Assembly: GCA_030527065.1 (NCBI GenBank)
Contig: JAUNBO010000111.1
Location: 1 to 5,931, forward strand
Origin: Bacillota bacterium
GTDB taxonomy: Bacteria; Bacillota; Clostridia; Peptostreptococcales; Anaerovoracaceae
DNA length: 5,931 nucleotides
Direction: 5' to 3'
Shown here one piece after another: positions 1 through 5,917 of the stretch. The position numbers and the translations under genes are program-made. Every line of letters starts with the position of its first letter. Within the stretch, counting starts at the first letter, position 1. The notes under the pieces were generated by a model that saw only the letters and a list, made by a program, of their open reading frames with translations, was not told the origin of the DNA and made no database searches.

Positions 1-933
1 GGCTGGTACGAGCTGGCCCCCCTGATACGCCCCCACATGTATTATTCCAAAGAAGACGGAGACGACAGCATCACGGAATTGGATCTTCTCTGCCTGTCGG
101 ACCGGATGGTGAAGGAAGACGAATATGTGGGACTGAGAAAGCGGATGTCCTATGTTCTGGAAAAATTCCAGGGGAACCCCCAGGCCCAGGAGCGCATCCG
201 GACCCGGCTTTCAGAAGCCCGGCGGCTGAAGCACCGCATTGAAGGGCTGGTGGGCTCCACCGTGGAAGAGCTGATGGCAGGGCCTTTGCCGGAGCTGGAC
301 GGGGAAGAGGCCGAAGAAGAGAAGGAGCGGACCCTTTGCCTGGTGCGTCACGGACAGATACGCCAGCACGAAGGCCCCATTTTCCTGGGACAGACAGACG
401 TGCCCCTCAGCGACCTGGGCAGGGAACAGGCCCGGCAGGCGGCGGAAAGTCTGAAGCGTATCCCCCTGGAATCTCCCTTCCTCTGCTGCAGCGACCTTTC
501 CCGGGCCAGAGAAACGGCGGAGATCATCGGAGAAGCCTTGGGGCTTCCAATCTTTCTGGAAGAGCCGGGCTTCCGTGAGATGGCTCTGGGGGATTGGGAC
601 GGCAGACTGGTGGCAGACGTCCGGCGGGAAGAGCCGGAGGAGTACGAGCGCCGGGGCCGGGAGTTTCTGACCTACAAAAGAAGCGTGGGAAGCGAGAATT
701 TTTACGATCTCTCCTATCGGGCTTCCAAGGCCCTGGACCGCCTGATGAAGCAGGTGGAGGGAGACCTTATCCTGGTGGCTCACGGAGGGACCATAAAGAT
801 GCTGACGGCCCATCTTTTAGGGATGCCGCCGGAACGATTCCTGAAAGAAAAGATAGGAAACGGCCAGATCCTGGTCATCAAAATGCAGCGGGGGAAAGGC
901 GTTCTCCTCCCCGACCAAGAGGAAAGTGAATAA
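1..933 (+). CDS. HD-domain / histidine phosphatase fusion protein (5'-partial)
   Basis: The frame is open from base 1, so the start lies upstream; 310 residues are visible. Residues 1-90 resemble the helical C-terminal end of an HD hydrolase domain, with the block LLCLSDRMVKEDEYVGLRKR like the 'LADK.V..D..V.LE.R' segment found in clostridial and delta-proteobacterial MobA-like NTP transferases that carry an HD domain (DVU_1551 type). An acidic linker (about 91-111) leads into a complete histidine phosphatase domain: RHG with catalytic His117, Arg168 in SRARETA, Glu193 in FREMALGDWDG, and the second catalytic His261 in AHGG. The phosphatase half is closest in look to CobC (alpha-ribazole phosphatase) and phosphoglycerate-mutase-like enzymes; its substrate cannot be read from the sequence. 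An upstream nucleotidyltransferase domain, perhaps for molybdenum cofactor work, is inference only. The methionine at 37 lies inside the HD-like domain and has no ribosome binding site, so it is not taken as the start. Confidence 0.85.
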   Translation, partial: GWYELAPLIRPHMYYSKEDGDDSITELDLLCLSDRMVKEDEYVGLRKRMSYVLEKFQGNPQAQERIRTRLSEARRLKHRIEGLVGSTVEELMAGPLPELDGEEAEEEKERTLCLVRHGQIRQHEGPIFLGQTDVPLSDLGREQARQAAESLKRIPLESPFLCCSDLSRARETAEIIGEALGLPIFLEEPGFREMALGDWDGRLVADVRREEPEEYERRGREFLTYKRSVGSENFYDLSYRASKALDRLMKQVEGDLILVAHGGTIKMLTAHLLGMPPERFLKEKIGNGQILVIKMQRGKGVLLPDQEESE

Positions 934-959
934 ATAAACTGAACACAAAGGTCAAGCAG

Positions 960-988
960 TCATTCACGCCCCTTCTCCGGCATACATT
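960..988 (+). promoter_or_regulatory. Candidate sigma-E-type promoter for the spoIVF operon
   Basis: CATACATT at 981-988 fits the sigma-E -10 consensus CATACAnT at every fixed position. TCATTCA at 960-966 is a partial match (4 of 7) to the -35 consensus KMATATT, at a spacing of 14 bases, which is normal for sigma-E. Transcription would begin near 994-996, leaving a leader of only about 14 bases before ATG at 1009. In Bacillus subtilis the spoIVF operon is transcribed by sigma-E in the mother cell, so position and context agree. The -35 half is weak and no experiment backs this, so it is a candidate only. No good sigma-A -35 lies at the right spacing. Confidence 0.5.
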
Positions 989-1003
989 CTATGGGGGGGC
1001 GTG
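965..1003 (+). promoter_or_regulatory. Hairpin masking the G-rich ribosome binding site
   Basis: CACGCCCC at 965-972 is perfectly complementary to GGGGCGTG at 996-1003, giving an 8 bp GC-rich stem with a 23-base loop. The right arm contains part of the G-run (993-999) that is the only Shine-Dalgarno-like sequence before ATG 1009. Only TTT follows the stem, so it could be at most a weak terminator for the upstream phosphatase gene. Alternatively, it could hide the ribosome binding site on transcripts reading in from upstream. Confidence 0.4.
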
Positions 1004-1008
1004 TTTCA

Positions 1009-1653
1009 ATGAGGGGAAGAAGAGCTTATCAGAGAAGGCCGGCAGGGAGGGCTGCCCGGCGGGAACGGCGGCTGGTACAGGTGCTGAAGGGGCAGATCAT
1101 CACCTGCGTGGTCATTGTGGCCGCAGTGATCCTGTTGAAGACCATGAGCGGCGCCTTTGCGGAAGAGAGCATAGCCACCTTCCAGAGCGCCATGGAAAAG
1201 GATTATAAGGTAGCGGACATTGTGGATTCTGCCGCAGAGGCGGTGGGGCAGGCCGGAAATCTCCCTTCCAGGATCCTCACTGCCATTCGGGAAGGGGAGA
1301 AGAGGATGGCCTTTTCCGCCCCTGCCGATGGCGACGCCGCTGTGGCTGTATTCGGGCAGGAGGGGAAGTCCCTGCGCTTCTACTACGATTCCGGCGAGGC
1401 CCTTCAGGTCTATGCGGCGGCGGGAGGCACCGTGGCCAAGGCGGACAGCCAGGGCGGCTATGTCATAGTGAACCACGGAAACGATATCCAGACGGTCTAC
1501 GGCGGTCTGGCGGTGATTTATGTGGAAGAGCTGGCAAGGGTGAAAAAAGGGGAGCTTTTGGGTTCCTGTGCCTCCGGGGAAGAGGAAGGGCTCACCTTTG
1601 AATTGTGGGTGGACGGAGCCCTGGCGGACCCGGCTGAATATCTGGAATTTTAA
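1009..1653 (+). CDS. spoIVFA: SpoIVFA-like membrane protein with degenerate LytM (M23) domain
   Basis: A 214-residue type II membrane protein. Residues 1-27 are strongly basic (many Arg, cytoplasmic), residues about 28-45 are one hydrophobic segment, and the rest should lie outside the mother-cell membrane. Residues about 120-214 have the M23/LytM fold pattern (VYAAAGGTVAKA, GGYVIVNHGN, VKKGELLG, LTFELWVDG). The zinc ligands are lost: YxHL is YGGL (164-167) and HLHFE is GLTFE (194-198), so it should not be a peptidase. That is the state of Bacillus SpoIVFA, which holds the protease SpoIVFB in an inhibited complex until SpoIVB cleaves it. Identity rests on this domain plus the adjacent M50 protease; overall similarity could not be measured. 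ATG 1009 is preferred over in-frame ATG 991 because 991 has no ribosome binding site and would precede the predicted transcription start, whereas a G-run at 993-999 lies nine bases before 1009. SpoIIQ-like or other LytM proteins are alternatives. Confidence 0.8.
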   Translation: MRGRRAYQRRPAGRAARRERRLVQVLKGQIITCVVIVAAVILLKTMSGAFAEESIATFQSAMEKDYKVADIVDSAAEAVGQAGNLPSRILTAIREGEKRMAFSAPADGDAAVAVFGQEGKSLRFYYDSGEALQVYAAAGGTVAKADSQGGYVIVNHGNDIQTVYGGLAVIYVEELARVKKGELLGSCASGEEEGLTFELWVDGALADPAEYLEF

Positions 1654-1654
1654 T

Positions 1655-2308
1655 ATGCTGTCGTTTTGGATCTCCGGGCTCCAGATACAGCTCCACGTTT
1701 CTCTGCTTTTGCTGATCCTCCTGCTGACCCTTGCCGGACAAGGGGGCCTGGCCCTGCTGACGGTGTTCTTCACCATATTGCATGAATGCTGTCACGGAGC
1801 GGCGGCCAGAGCTCTGGGATATACGCCGGAGCGGATCACCGCCGGCCTTTTCGGCGGCGTCCTCTTTCTGAAAGAAGCCTTTCGCCCTCCCGCCGCAGAT
1901 CTGCTCATCCATCTGGCGGGTCCCTTTTTCAATCTGGCTTCCGCGGCTCTCTTCTTTCGCATCTATTTAGAGCAGCGGCTTCCCTGGCTGGAGCTGCTGA
2001 TCCAGATCAATCTGGCCCTGGGGCTCTTCAATTTGCTGCCTTTTTACCCTCTGGACGGCGGCAAGGTGACAGAGCTTTATCTCCTTCGTTTCTTCGGTTC
2101 CGGCGTCGCCAATGGCATTTCCCGCTTTTTTTCTCTTTCCTTTGCGCTTTTTCTTTTCTTTTTGGGGATTTACTTGGTACAATATAGTATAATCAATTTG
2201 CTGCTCTCCGCTCTGGCGCTGAACCTTTACCTGAGCTTTCGCAGAGAAAGCTCCTTTCAGTACGACAGCATGCGGAGAGCCTATCATGCCCTGGAGGACT
2301 GGAAATAA
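1655..2308 (+). CDS. spoIVFB: SpoIVFB-like site-2 intramembrane metalloprotease (M50B)
   Basis: A 217-residue polytopic membrane protein and zinc intramembrane protease. The zinc motif HECCH supplies His43, Glu44 and His47 within a hydrophobic segment. The second conserved motif, NLLPFYPLDGG (126-136), supplies the third ligand Asp134; LAGPFFN at 88-94 is the loop typical of the group. These positions nearly match Bacillus subtilis SpoIVFB (His43, His47, Asp137), which cuts pro-sigma-K in the mother cell. Hydrophobic segments at about 11-27, 31-48, 83-104, 111-128 and 150-190 fit the S2P core. The protein ends after a short tail, without the C-terminal CBS domain of the roughly 288-residue Bacillus protein. 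The start is one base after the upstream stop with only a weak GGA (1644-1646), which suggests translational coupling to the SpoIVFA-like gene. The stop (TAA) shares a base with the next start. Whether its substrate is pro-sigma-K here is inferred from family and neighbour. Confidence 0.88.
   Translation: MLSFWISGLQIQLHVSLLLLILLLTLAGQGGLALLTVFFTILHECCHGAAARALGYTPERITAGLFGGVLFLKEAFRPPAADLLIHLAGPFFNLASAALFFRIYLEQRLPWLELLIQINLALGLFNLLPFYPLDGGKVTELYLLRFFGSGVANGISRFFSLSFALFLFFLGIYLVQYSIINLLLSALALNLYLSFRRESSFQYDSMRRAYHALEDWK
2175..2193 (+). promoter_or_regulatory. Candidate internal sigma-A promoter for the radical SAM genes
   Basis: An AT-rich patch inside GC-rich spoIVFB holds an extended -10 (TG at 2175-2176, then TACAAT at 2178-2183) and a perfect TATAAT at 2188-2193. 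No good TTGACA box lies 16-18 bases upstream of either; the region there is a pyrimidine tract. Transcription would start about 105-120 bases before the TIGR03960 start codon. The same bases encode hydrophobic membrane residues, so the composition may be due to the protein alone. Confidence 0.25.
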
Positions 2309-4161
2309 TGAATTGTACGGCACAAGTGGAACGGCTTCTTTGCCGGGTGGAAAAGCCCGGCAGATACATCGGCGGAGAGCTGAACATGGTGAACAAGGAC
2401 CCGGAGAAGGCGGTCACCCGTTTCGGCTTTGCCTTTCCGGACACCTATGAGATCGGCATGTCCTATCTGGGCCTGCAGATCCTGTATTTTGCAATGAACA
2501 GGCTGGAGGACGTCTTCTGTGAACGCATTTTCGCCCCTGCCGCAGACATGGAAGCCCTGATGCGGACAGAGGGAGTGCCCCTCTTCACCCTGGAAACCAA
2601 AACTCCCGCCGGAGAAATGGACATCCTCGGGTTTACCCTTCAATATGAGCTGTGTTACACCAACGTGCTGAACATGCTGGACCTGGCCGGGATCCCGCTG
2701 AAAAGCGCCGACCGGAGAGAGGGAGACCCCTTCATCAACGCCGGAGGGCCCTGCGCCTTCAATCCCGAGCCTCTGGCGGACTTTGTGGATTTTTTCACCA
2801 TCGGCGACGGGGAAGAGGTAGCGGAGGAAATCTGCCGCACCCACGGGGAATGGAAGGCCTCCGGCGCCTCCAGAAGGGCCTTTTTGGAGGCCGTAGCCAG
2901 GATCCCCGGCGTCTACGTACCGTCCTTTTACCAGCCCGCATACGGGGGAAACGGCGTTCTGGAGTGCATGGACAAGCTCTGGGCGGGAGCGCCGGACCGG
3001 GTGGAAAAGCGCATCGTGGAGGATATGGAGACCTGTTTCTTCCCGGATCGGTTCCTGGTGCCCCTCATTGAGGTGGTCCACGACAGAGCCGTGGTGGAGA
3101 TCTTCCGGGGCTGCAGCCGGGGCTGCCGCTTTTGCCAGGCGGGGATGATTTATCGCCCCGTGAGGGAACGGTCCATGGAAGCCATTCTCTCCCTGGCCGA
3201 AAAGCAGCTTGCCGCCTCCGGCCACGAGGAAATTTCCCTCCTGTCCCTTTCCACCAGCGACCATTCTCAGGTGGAGCCTCTTATAACGGAACTTATGGGG
3301 CGCTGCCGCAAGAACAACGTCTCCATTTCCCTGCCTTCCCTGCGCCTGGACTCTTTCTCCTTCCGGGTCCTGGAAGAGATACAGGGATACAAAAAAACGG
3401 GGCTTACCTTTGCACCGGAGGCGGGGACCCAGCGGCTCCGGGACGTCGTCAATAAAAACATCACGGAAAAGGACATTTTCGACGCCATGGAGCAGGCCAT
3501 TTCTCTGGGATGGAACAGCCTGAAGCTGTATTTCATGGCAGGGCTGCCTACGGAGACTTTTGAGGACCTGGACGGCATTGCGAAGTTAGCGGAGGAAATC
3601 ATGGAGATCTCTTACCGGGCCCACGGGAGCCGGAAGGGAGGGCGATTCCACATCACCGTCAGCCTGTCCAACTTTGTCCCCAAGCCCCACACGCCTTTTC
3701 AGTGGGCGCCCCAGGACAGCCCGGAACTCTTCGACGAAAAGCACCGCTATCTGAAAGAGAAGCTGCGGCGCTTCAAGGGTATCAACTTCCGTTATCACGG
3801 GACCGGGACCAGCCGCATCGAAGCCCTCCTGGCCAAAGGGGACCGCCGGACCGGGGACGTCCTGCTCAGGGCCTGGCAGCTGGGCTGCAAGCTGGATGGC
3901 TGGACGGAGCATTTCCGTTACGAGCTGTGGCAGCAGGCCATAGAGGAATGCGGCGTGGATATGGAGCATTACATCTACCGCCGGATGGATGAAAACGAGC
4001 TGCTGCCCTGGGACATCATAGACTGCGGAGTCAGCAAAGACTTCCTGAAGGCAGAATGGGAGCGGGCACAGAGAGGAGAGACCACGGAGGACTGCCGGAA
4101 GGGCTGCAAAAACTGCGGCGTCAACCGGCGTACCTCTTGCGAAAGAAGGATGACGCCATGA
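2308..4161 (+). CDS. B12-binding-type radical SAM protein, TIGR03960 family
   Basis: A 617-residue protein of usual length for this family. The N-terminus (VEKPGRYIGGE) is typical. Residues about 30-240 form the domain related to B12-binding domains; where cobalamin enzymes have DxHxxG, this has DTYEIG (45-50), so the histidine that would bind cobalt is absent. The radical SAM core follows, with the 4Fe-4S cluster cysteines Cys269, Cys273 and Cys276 (CSRGCRFC), and the family signature GLTFAPEAGTQRLRD from 365. Near the C-terminus a second CxxxCxxC occurs (Cys596, Cys600, Cys603, then Cys611). The reaction and substrate are unknown; the family is generally encoded next to TIGR03936. The start is set by GGAGG at 2293-2297, ten bases before ATG, and overlaps the spoIVFB stop as TAATG. 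The stop overlaps the next start as ATGA, so the two products are probably made together and likely act together. Confidence 0.93.
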   Translation: MNCTAQVERLLCRVEKPGRYIGGELNMVNKDPEKAVTRFGFAFPDTYEIGMSYLGLQILYFAMNRLEDVFCERIFAPAADMEALMRTEGVPLFTLETKTPAGEMDILGFTLQYELCYTNVLNMLDLAGIPLKSADRREGDPFINAGGPCAFNPEPLADFVDFFTIGDGEEVAEEICRTHGEWKASGASRRAFLEAVARIPGVYVPSFYQPAYGGNGVLECMDKLWAGAPDRVEKRIVEDMETCFFPDRFLVPLIEVVHDRAVVEIFRGCSRGCRFCQAGMIYRPVRERSMEAILSLAEKQLAASGHEEISLLSLSTSDHSQVEPLITELMGRCRKNNVSISLPSLRLDSFSFRVLEEIQGYKKTGLTFAPEAGTQRLRDVVNKNITEKDIFDAMEQAISLGWNSLKLYFMAGLPTETFEDLDGIAKLAEEIMEISYRAHGSRKGGRFHITVSLSNFVPKPHTPFQWAPQDSPELFDEKHRYLKEKLRRFKGINFRYHGTGTSRIEALLAKGDRRTGDVLLRAWQLGCKLDGWTEHFRYELWQQAIEECGVDMEHYIYRRMDENELLPWDIIDCGVSKDFLKAEWERAQRGETTEDCRKGCKNCGVNRRTSCERRMTP

Positions 4162-4934
4162 AATATGTAGTGAAATTCAGCAAGACCGGAGATTTGAGAT
4201 ACATTTCCCATCTGGATACCATGCGGCTGTTTCAGAGGGCCTTCAAGCGGGCGGGCATTGGGCTGCTCCACTCCCAGGGCTTCAACCCGCATCCCCGGAT
4301 GATCCTGGCCCTTCCTCTGCCCCTGGGCTGCGAAAGCCGGGGAGAATATCTGGAATTCCACACGGCGGACGCCATGGAGCCTTCGGTCATAAAGGAACGT
4401 CTGGAGCCTGTCCTGCCCCGGGGGATCGGCCTGCTCTTCTGCGCCCCCATACCGGAAGCAGAACGGAAAAACCTGGCGGCCCAGGTGGTGCTGGCGGGCT
4501 ACCGGCTGGAAAGCCGCTGCGACCCTGCGTTTGATTGGAGAGAAGCTCTGAACGCCTATCTGTCCCAGGAAAGCATTTTGGGAGAAAGGCGGCAGAAAAA
4601 GACAAAGTCCTATGCCGTTGTGAACATCAAGCCCTGGATAAAGGAGTTTTCCCTTTCAGAAGCAGGGGAAGAAGGGCCGGTCTTTTTCGCTCTTCTGTCC
4701 GCCGGCAGCGGGGACAATCTGAATCCGGAGGTCCTCCTGAAAAGCTTTTTCCAGTGGCTGGACCGGCCTTATCTCCGATGGGAGCACTCCCTTTGCCGGA
4801 CGGAGCTCTACAAATCCGACGGGAACGGCGGCTTTTGTCCTTTGTTCATTCCGGCAAGTCCAGCAGAAGGCAGAGAAGCTGCCGGCCGCTCAGGGCCGGA
4901 AAGCATTCCTGCAGGGGCAGGGTGGGAATCATAG
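4158..4934 (+). CDS. TIGR03936 / DUF2344 radical SAM-associated protein
   Basis: A 258-residue protein recognised from its N-terminus: KFSKTGDLRYISHLD, MRLFQRAFKRAGI, SQGFNPHP and LPLPLGCESRGEYLE are hallmark blocks of DUF2344. It is the partner of the preceding radical SAM protein; in some organisms the two are fused into one polypeptide. It has no radical SAM cysteines itself and its function is unknown. The start at 4158 is supported by AAGGA (4146-4150) seven bases upstream and the ATGA overlap with the upstream stop; the in-frame ATG at 4056 lies inside the previous gene. Family-like sequence runs to about residue 230 (RTELYKSDGNG, then CPLF). The last 28 residues are Pro/Gly/Ser/Arg-rich, look unrelated to the family, and are read from the antisense of lplA, with which it overlaps by 89 bases tail to tail. 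The tail is probably read-through past a lost native stop. Confidence 0.9.
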   Translation: MKYVVKFSKTGDLRYISHLDTMRLFQRAFKRAGIGLLHSQGFNPHPRMILALPLPLGCESRGEYLEFHTADAMEPSVIKERLEPVLPRGIGLLFCAPIPEAERKNLAAQVVLAGYRLESRCDPAFDWREALNAYLSQESILGERRQKKTKSYAVVNIKPWIKEFSLSEAGEEGPVFFALLSAGSGDNLNPEVLLKSFFQWLDRPYLRWEHSLCRTELYKSDGNGGFCPLFIPASPAEGREAAGRSGPESIPAGAGWES

Positions 4935-5838
4935 CGGCCAGGTCTTCTTCTTTAAAGCAGACGCCCTGAAAGCGTTGGGCCAGGGCCTCTATGTCCCCTG
5001 TGGAAAAGAAATCACCGTAGATCTTGCAGGACTGGATGAGGCCGTCTTTCACTTCCAGCCGGAATTCCACTTCACCGAAGGGATAGCGCCGGGAACGGGA
5101 AAGGTTATACCGGGGCGAGGAACCGTAATTCCACGCCCATTGGCGGTATTTGCCTTCCGCCAGTTCTTCAATGGCCGCCAGCTCCGCCGGTCCGGGAAGG
5201 AATTCAGCGACGGCTGCTCCGTCAAAGAGATGAAAGAGCAGCAGCTCCCGGAACTCTTCCAGCGTGATGGCTTCCGAAAGATGATCGGAAATGTTGGTGA
5301 CCCGGCTTCGCACGGATTTTATGCCCTTGGATTCCACCTTTGAAGGCTTCACCCGGAGAGCTGCCTGCACATCTTCCAAATTGGAAGAGAAGAGCAGGGT
5401 GCCATGGTGCAATATGCGCTTATTGGAGCTGTGTTGGGCGCTGCCCGAGAATTTGCAGCCGTCTATGAGCAGATCGTTTCGCCCGGTAAGGGAAGCGTCG
5501 ATCCCCATCTTCTCCAGCGCCCTCAGCAGCGGCATGGTAAACCTGCTGAAATCGATAAGGCCGGATTCGTTTTCCATTATAAATGAGTAGTTCAAATTGC
5601 CCAGGTCGTGATAAACGGCGCCGCCGCCGGTCATCCGGCGCACCACATGGACGCCCCGCTCCCGGATGAAATCCTCATTGATCTCCTCTATGGTGTTTTG
5701 AAATTTTCCAATGATCACCGAAGGCTCGTTCTGCCACAACAGGAGCAAGGGCTCTCCGCGGAACAGCTGGCGGAAGGCGTATTCTTCAAACGCCAGATTA
5801 TAATGAGGGTCCGTGCTGTGGGTTTTCAGGTATCGCAT
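4846..5838 (-). CDS. lplA: Lipoate-protein ligase A
   Basis: A 330-residue cytoplasmic enzyme that activates free lipoate with ATP to lipoyl-AMP and transfers it to a lysine of lipoyl-domain proteins (2-oxoacid dehydrogenase E2 subunits, GcvH). The N-terminus (YNLAFEEYAF) and LLLLWQNEPSVIIGKFQN are typical. The lipoate-binding motif RRMTGGGAVYHD spans 67-78. GRNDLLIDGCKFSG at 119-132 carries the conserved adenylate-contacting lysine, Lys129, followed by HHGTLLF (144-150). Residues about 240-330 (WNYGSSPRYN, GEVEFRLEVKDGLI, GDFFSTGDIEAL) form the small C-terminal accessory domain, so this is the complete single-gene type rather than split LplA/LplB. The start is fixed by GAAGGAG (5847-5853 on the complement), eight bases before ATG. 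No lipoylated substrate gene is in the window. The 3' end lies over the tail of the convergent DUF2344 gene. Confidence 0.95.
   Translation of the reverse strand: MRYLKTHSTDPHYNLAFEEYAFRQLFRGEPLLLLWQNEPSVIIGKFQNTIEEINEDFIRERGVHVVRRMTGGGAVYHDLGNLNYSFIMENESGLIDFSRFTMPLLRALEKMGIDASLTGRNDLLIDGCKFSGSAQHSSNKRILHHGTLLFSSNLEDVQAALRVKPSKVESKGIKSVRSRVTNISDHLSEAITLEEFRELLLFHLFDGAAVAEFLPGPAELAAIEELAEGKYRQWAWNYGSSPRYNLSRSRRYPFGEVEFRLEVKDGLIQSCKIYGDFFSTGDIEALAQRFQGVCFKEEDLAAMIPTLPLQECFPALSGRQLLCLLLDLPE
4882..4899. other. Small GC hairpin in the convergent overlap
   Basis: CCGGCC (4882-4887) and GGCCGG (4894-4899) form a 6 bp stem with a 6-base loop inside the overlapping 3' ends of the DUF2344 gene and lplA. 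No T-run follows on either strand, so it does not qualify as an intrinsic terminator. No better terminator was found for the + strand operon in the following sequence. Confidence 0.2.
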
Positions 5839-5888
5839 TGGGCTGACTCCTTCGTTCTGCTACGACATTTCCTATTCCGGATGAAGGT

Positions 5889-5917
5889 AGTGTACCACGA
5901 CGGAAAATGGTGTGCAA
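5889..5917 (-). promoter_or_regulatory. Candidate sigma-A promoter for lplA
   Basis: On the minus strand, TTGCAC (5912-5917) and TACACT (5889-5894) are separated by exactly 17 bases. They match TTGACA at 3 of 6 and TATAAT at 4 of 6 positions. Transcription would begin near 5882, giving a leader of about 43 bases with the strong ribosome binding site at 5847-5853. No riboswitch-like fold was seen in so short a leader. The match is moderate, but spacing and location are right. Confidence 0.45.

Noticed and set aside
211..813. Minus-strand open frame opposite the phosphatase gene
   Set aside because: The plus strand carries all histidine phosphatase motifs; the antisense product has none.
965..1006. 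Intrinsic terminator for the upstream phosphatase gene
   Set aside because: The loop is 23 bases and only three T residues follow the stem. It is kept as a regulatory hairpin candidate instead.
991..1008. In-frame ATG 991 as the start of the SpoIVFA-like gene
   Set aside because: No ribosome binding site lies before it. The G-run after it is well placed for ATG 1009, and the predicted promoter starts transcription after 991.
1006..1776. Long minus-strand open frame opposite the SpoIVFA-like gene
   Set aside because: No domain and no ribosome binding site; it is a shadow of the coding plus strand, which has clear LytM and membrane features.
2126..2160. T-rich and pyrimidine-rich tract as a terminator or slippage site
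   Set aside because: It encodes Phe/Leu/Ser residues of a membrane helix in the protease, no stem precedes it, and the frame continues intact.
2284..3264. Long minus-strand open frame (326 codons) opposite the radical SAM gene
   Set aside because: The plus strand here encodes an unmistakable TIGR03960 protein. The antisense frame has no recognisable domain and arises from GC-rich third codon positions.
4905..4928. Short inverted repeats (ATTCC/GGAAT and CCTGC/GCAGG) near the operon end
   Set aside because: They are 5 bp stems that compete with each other and have no T-run, so they give no support for a terminator.
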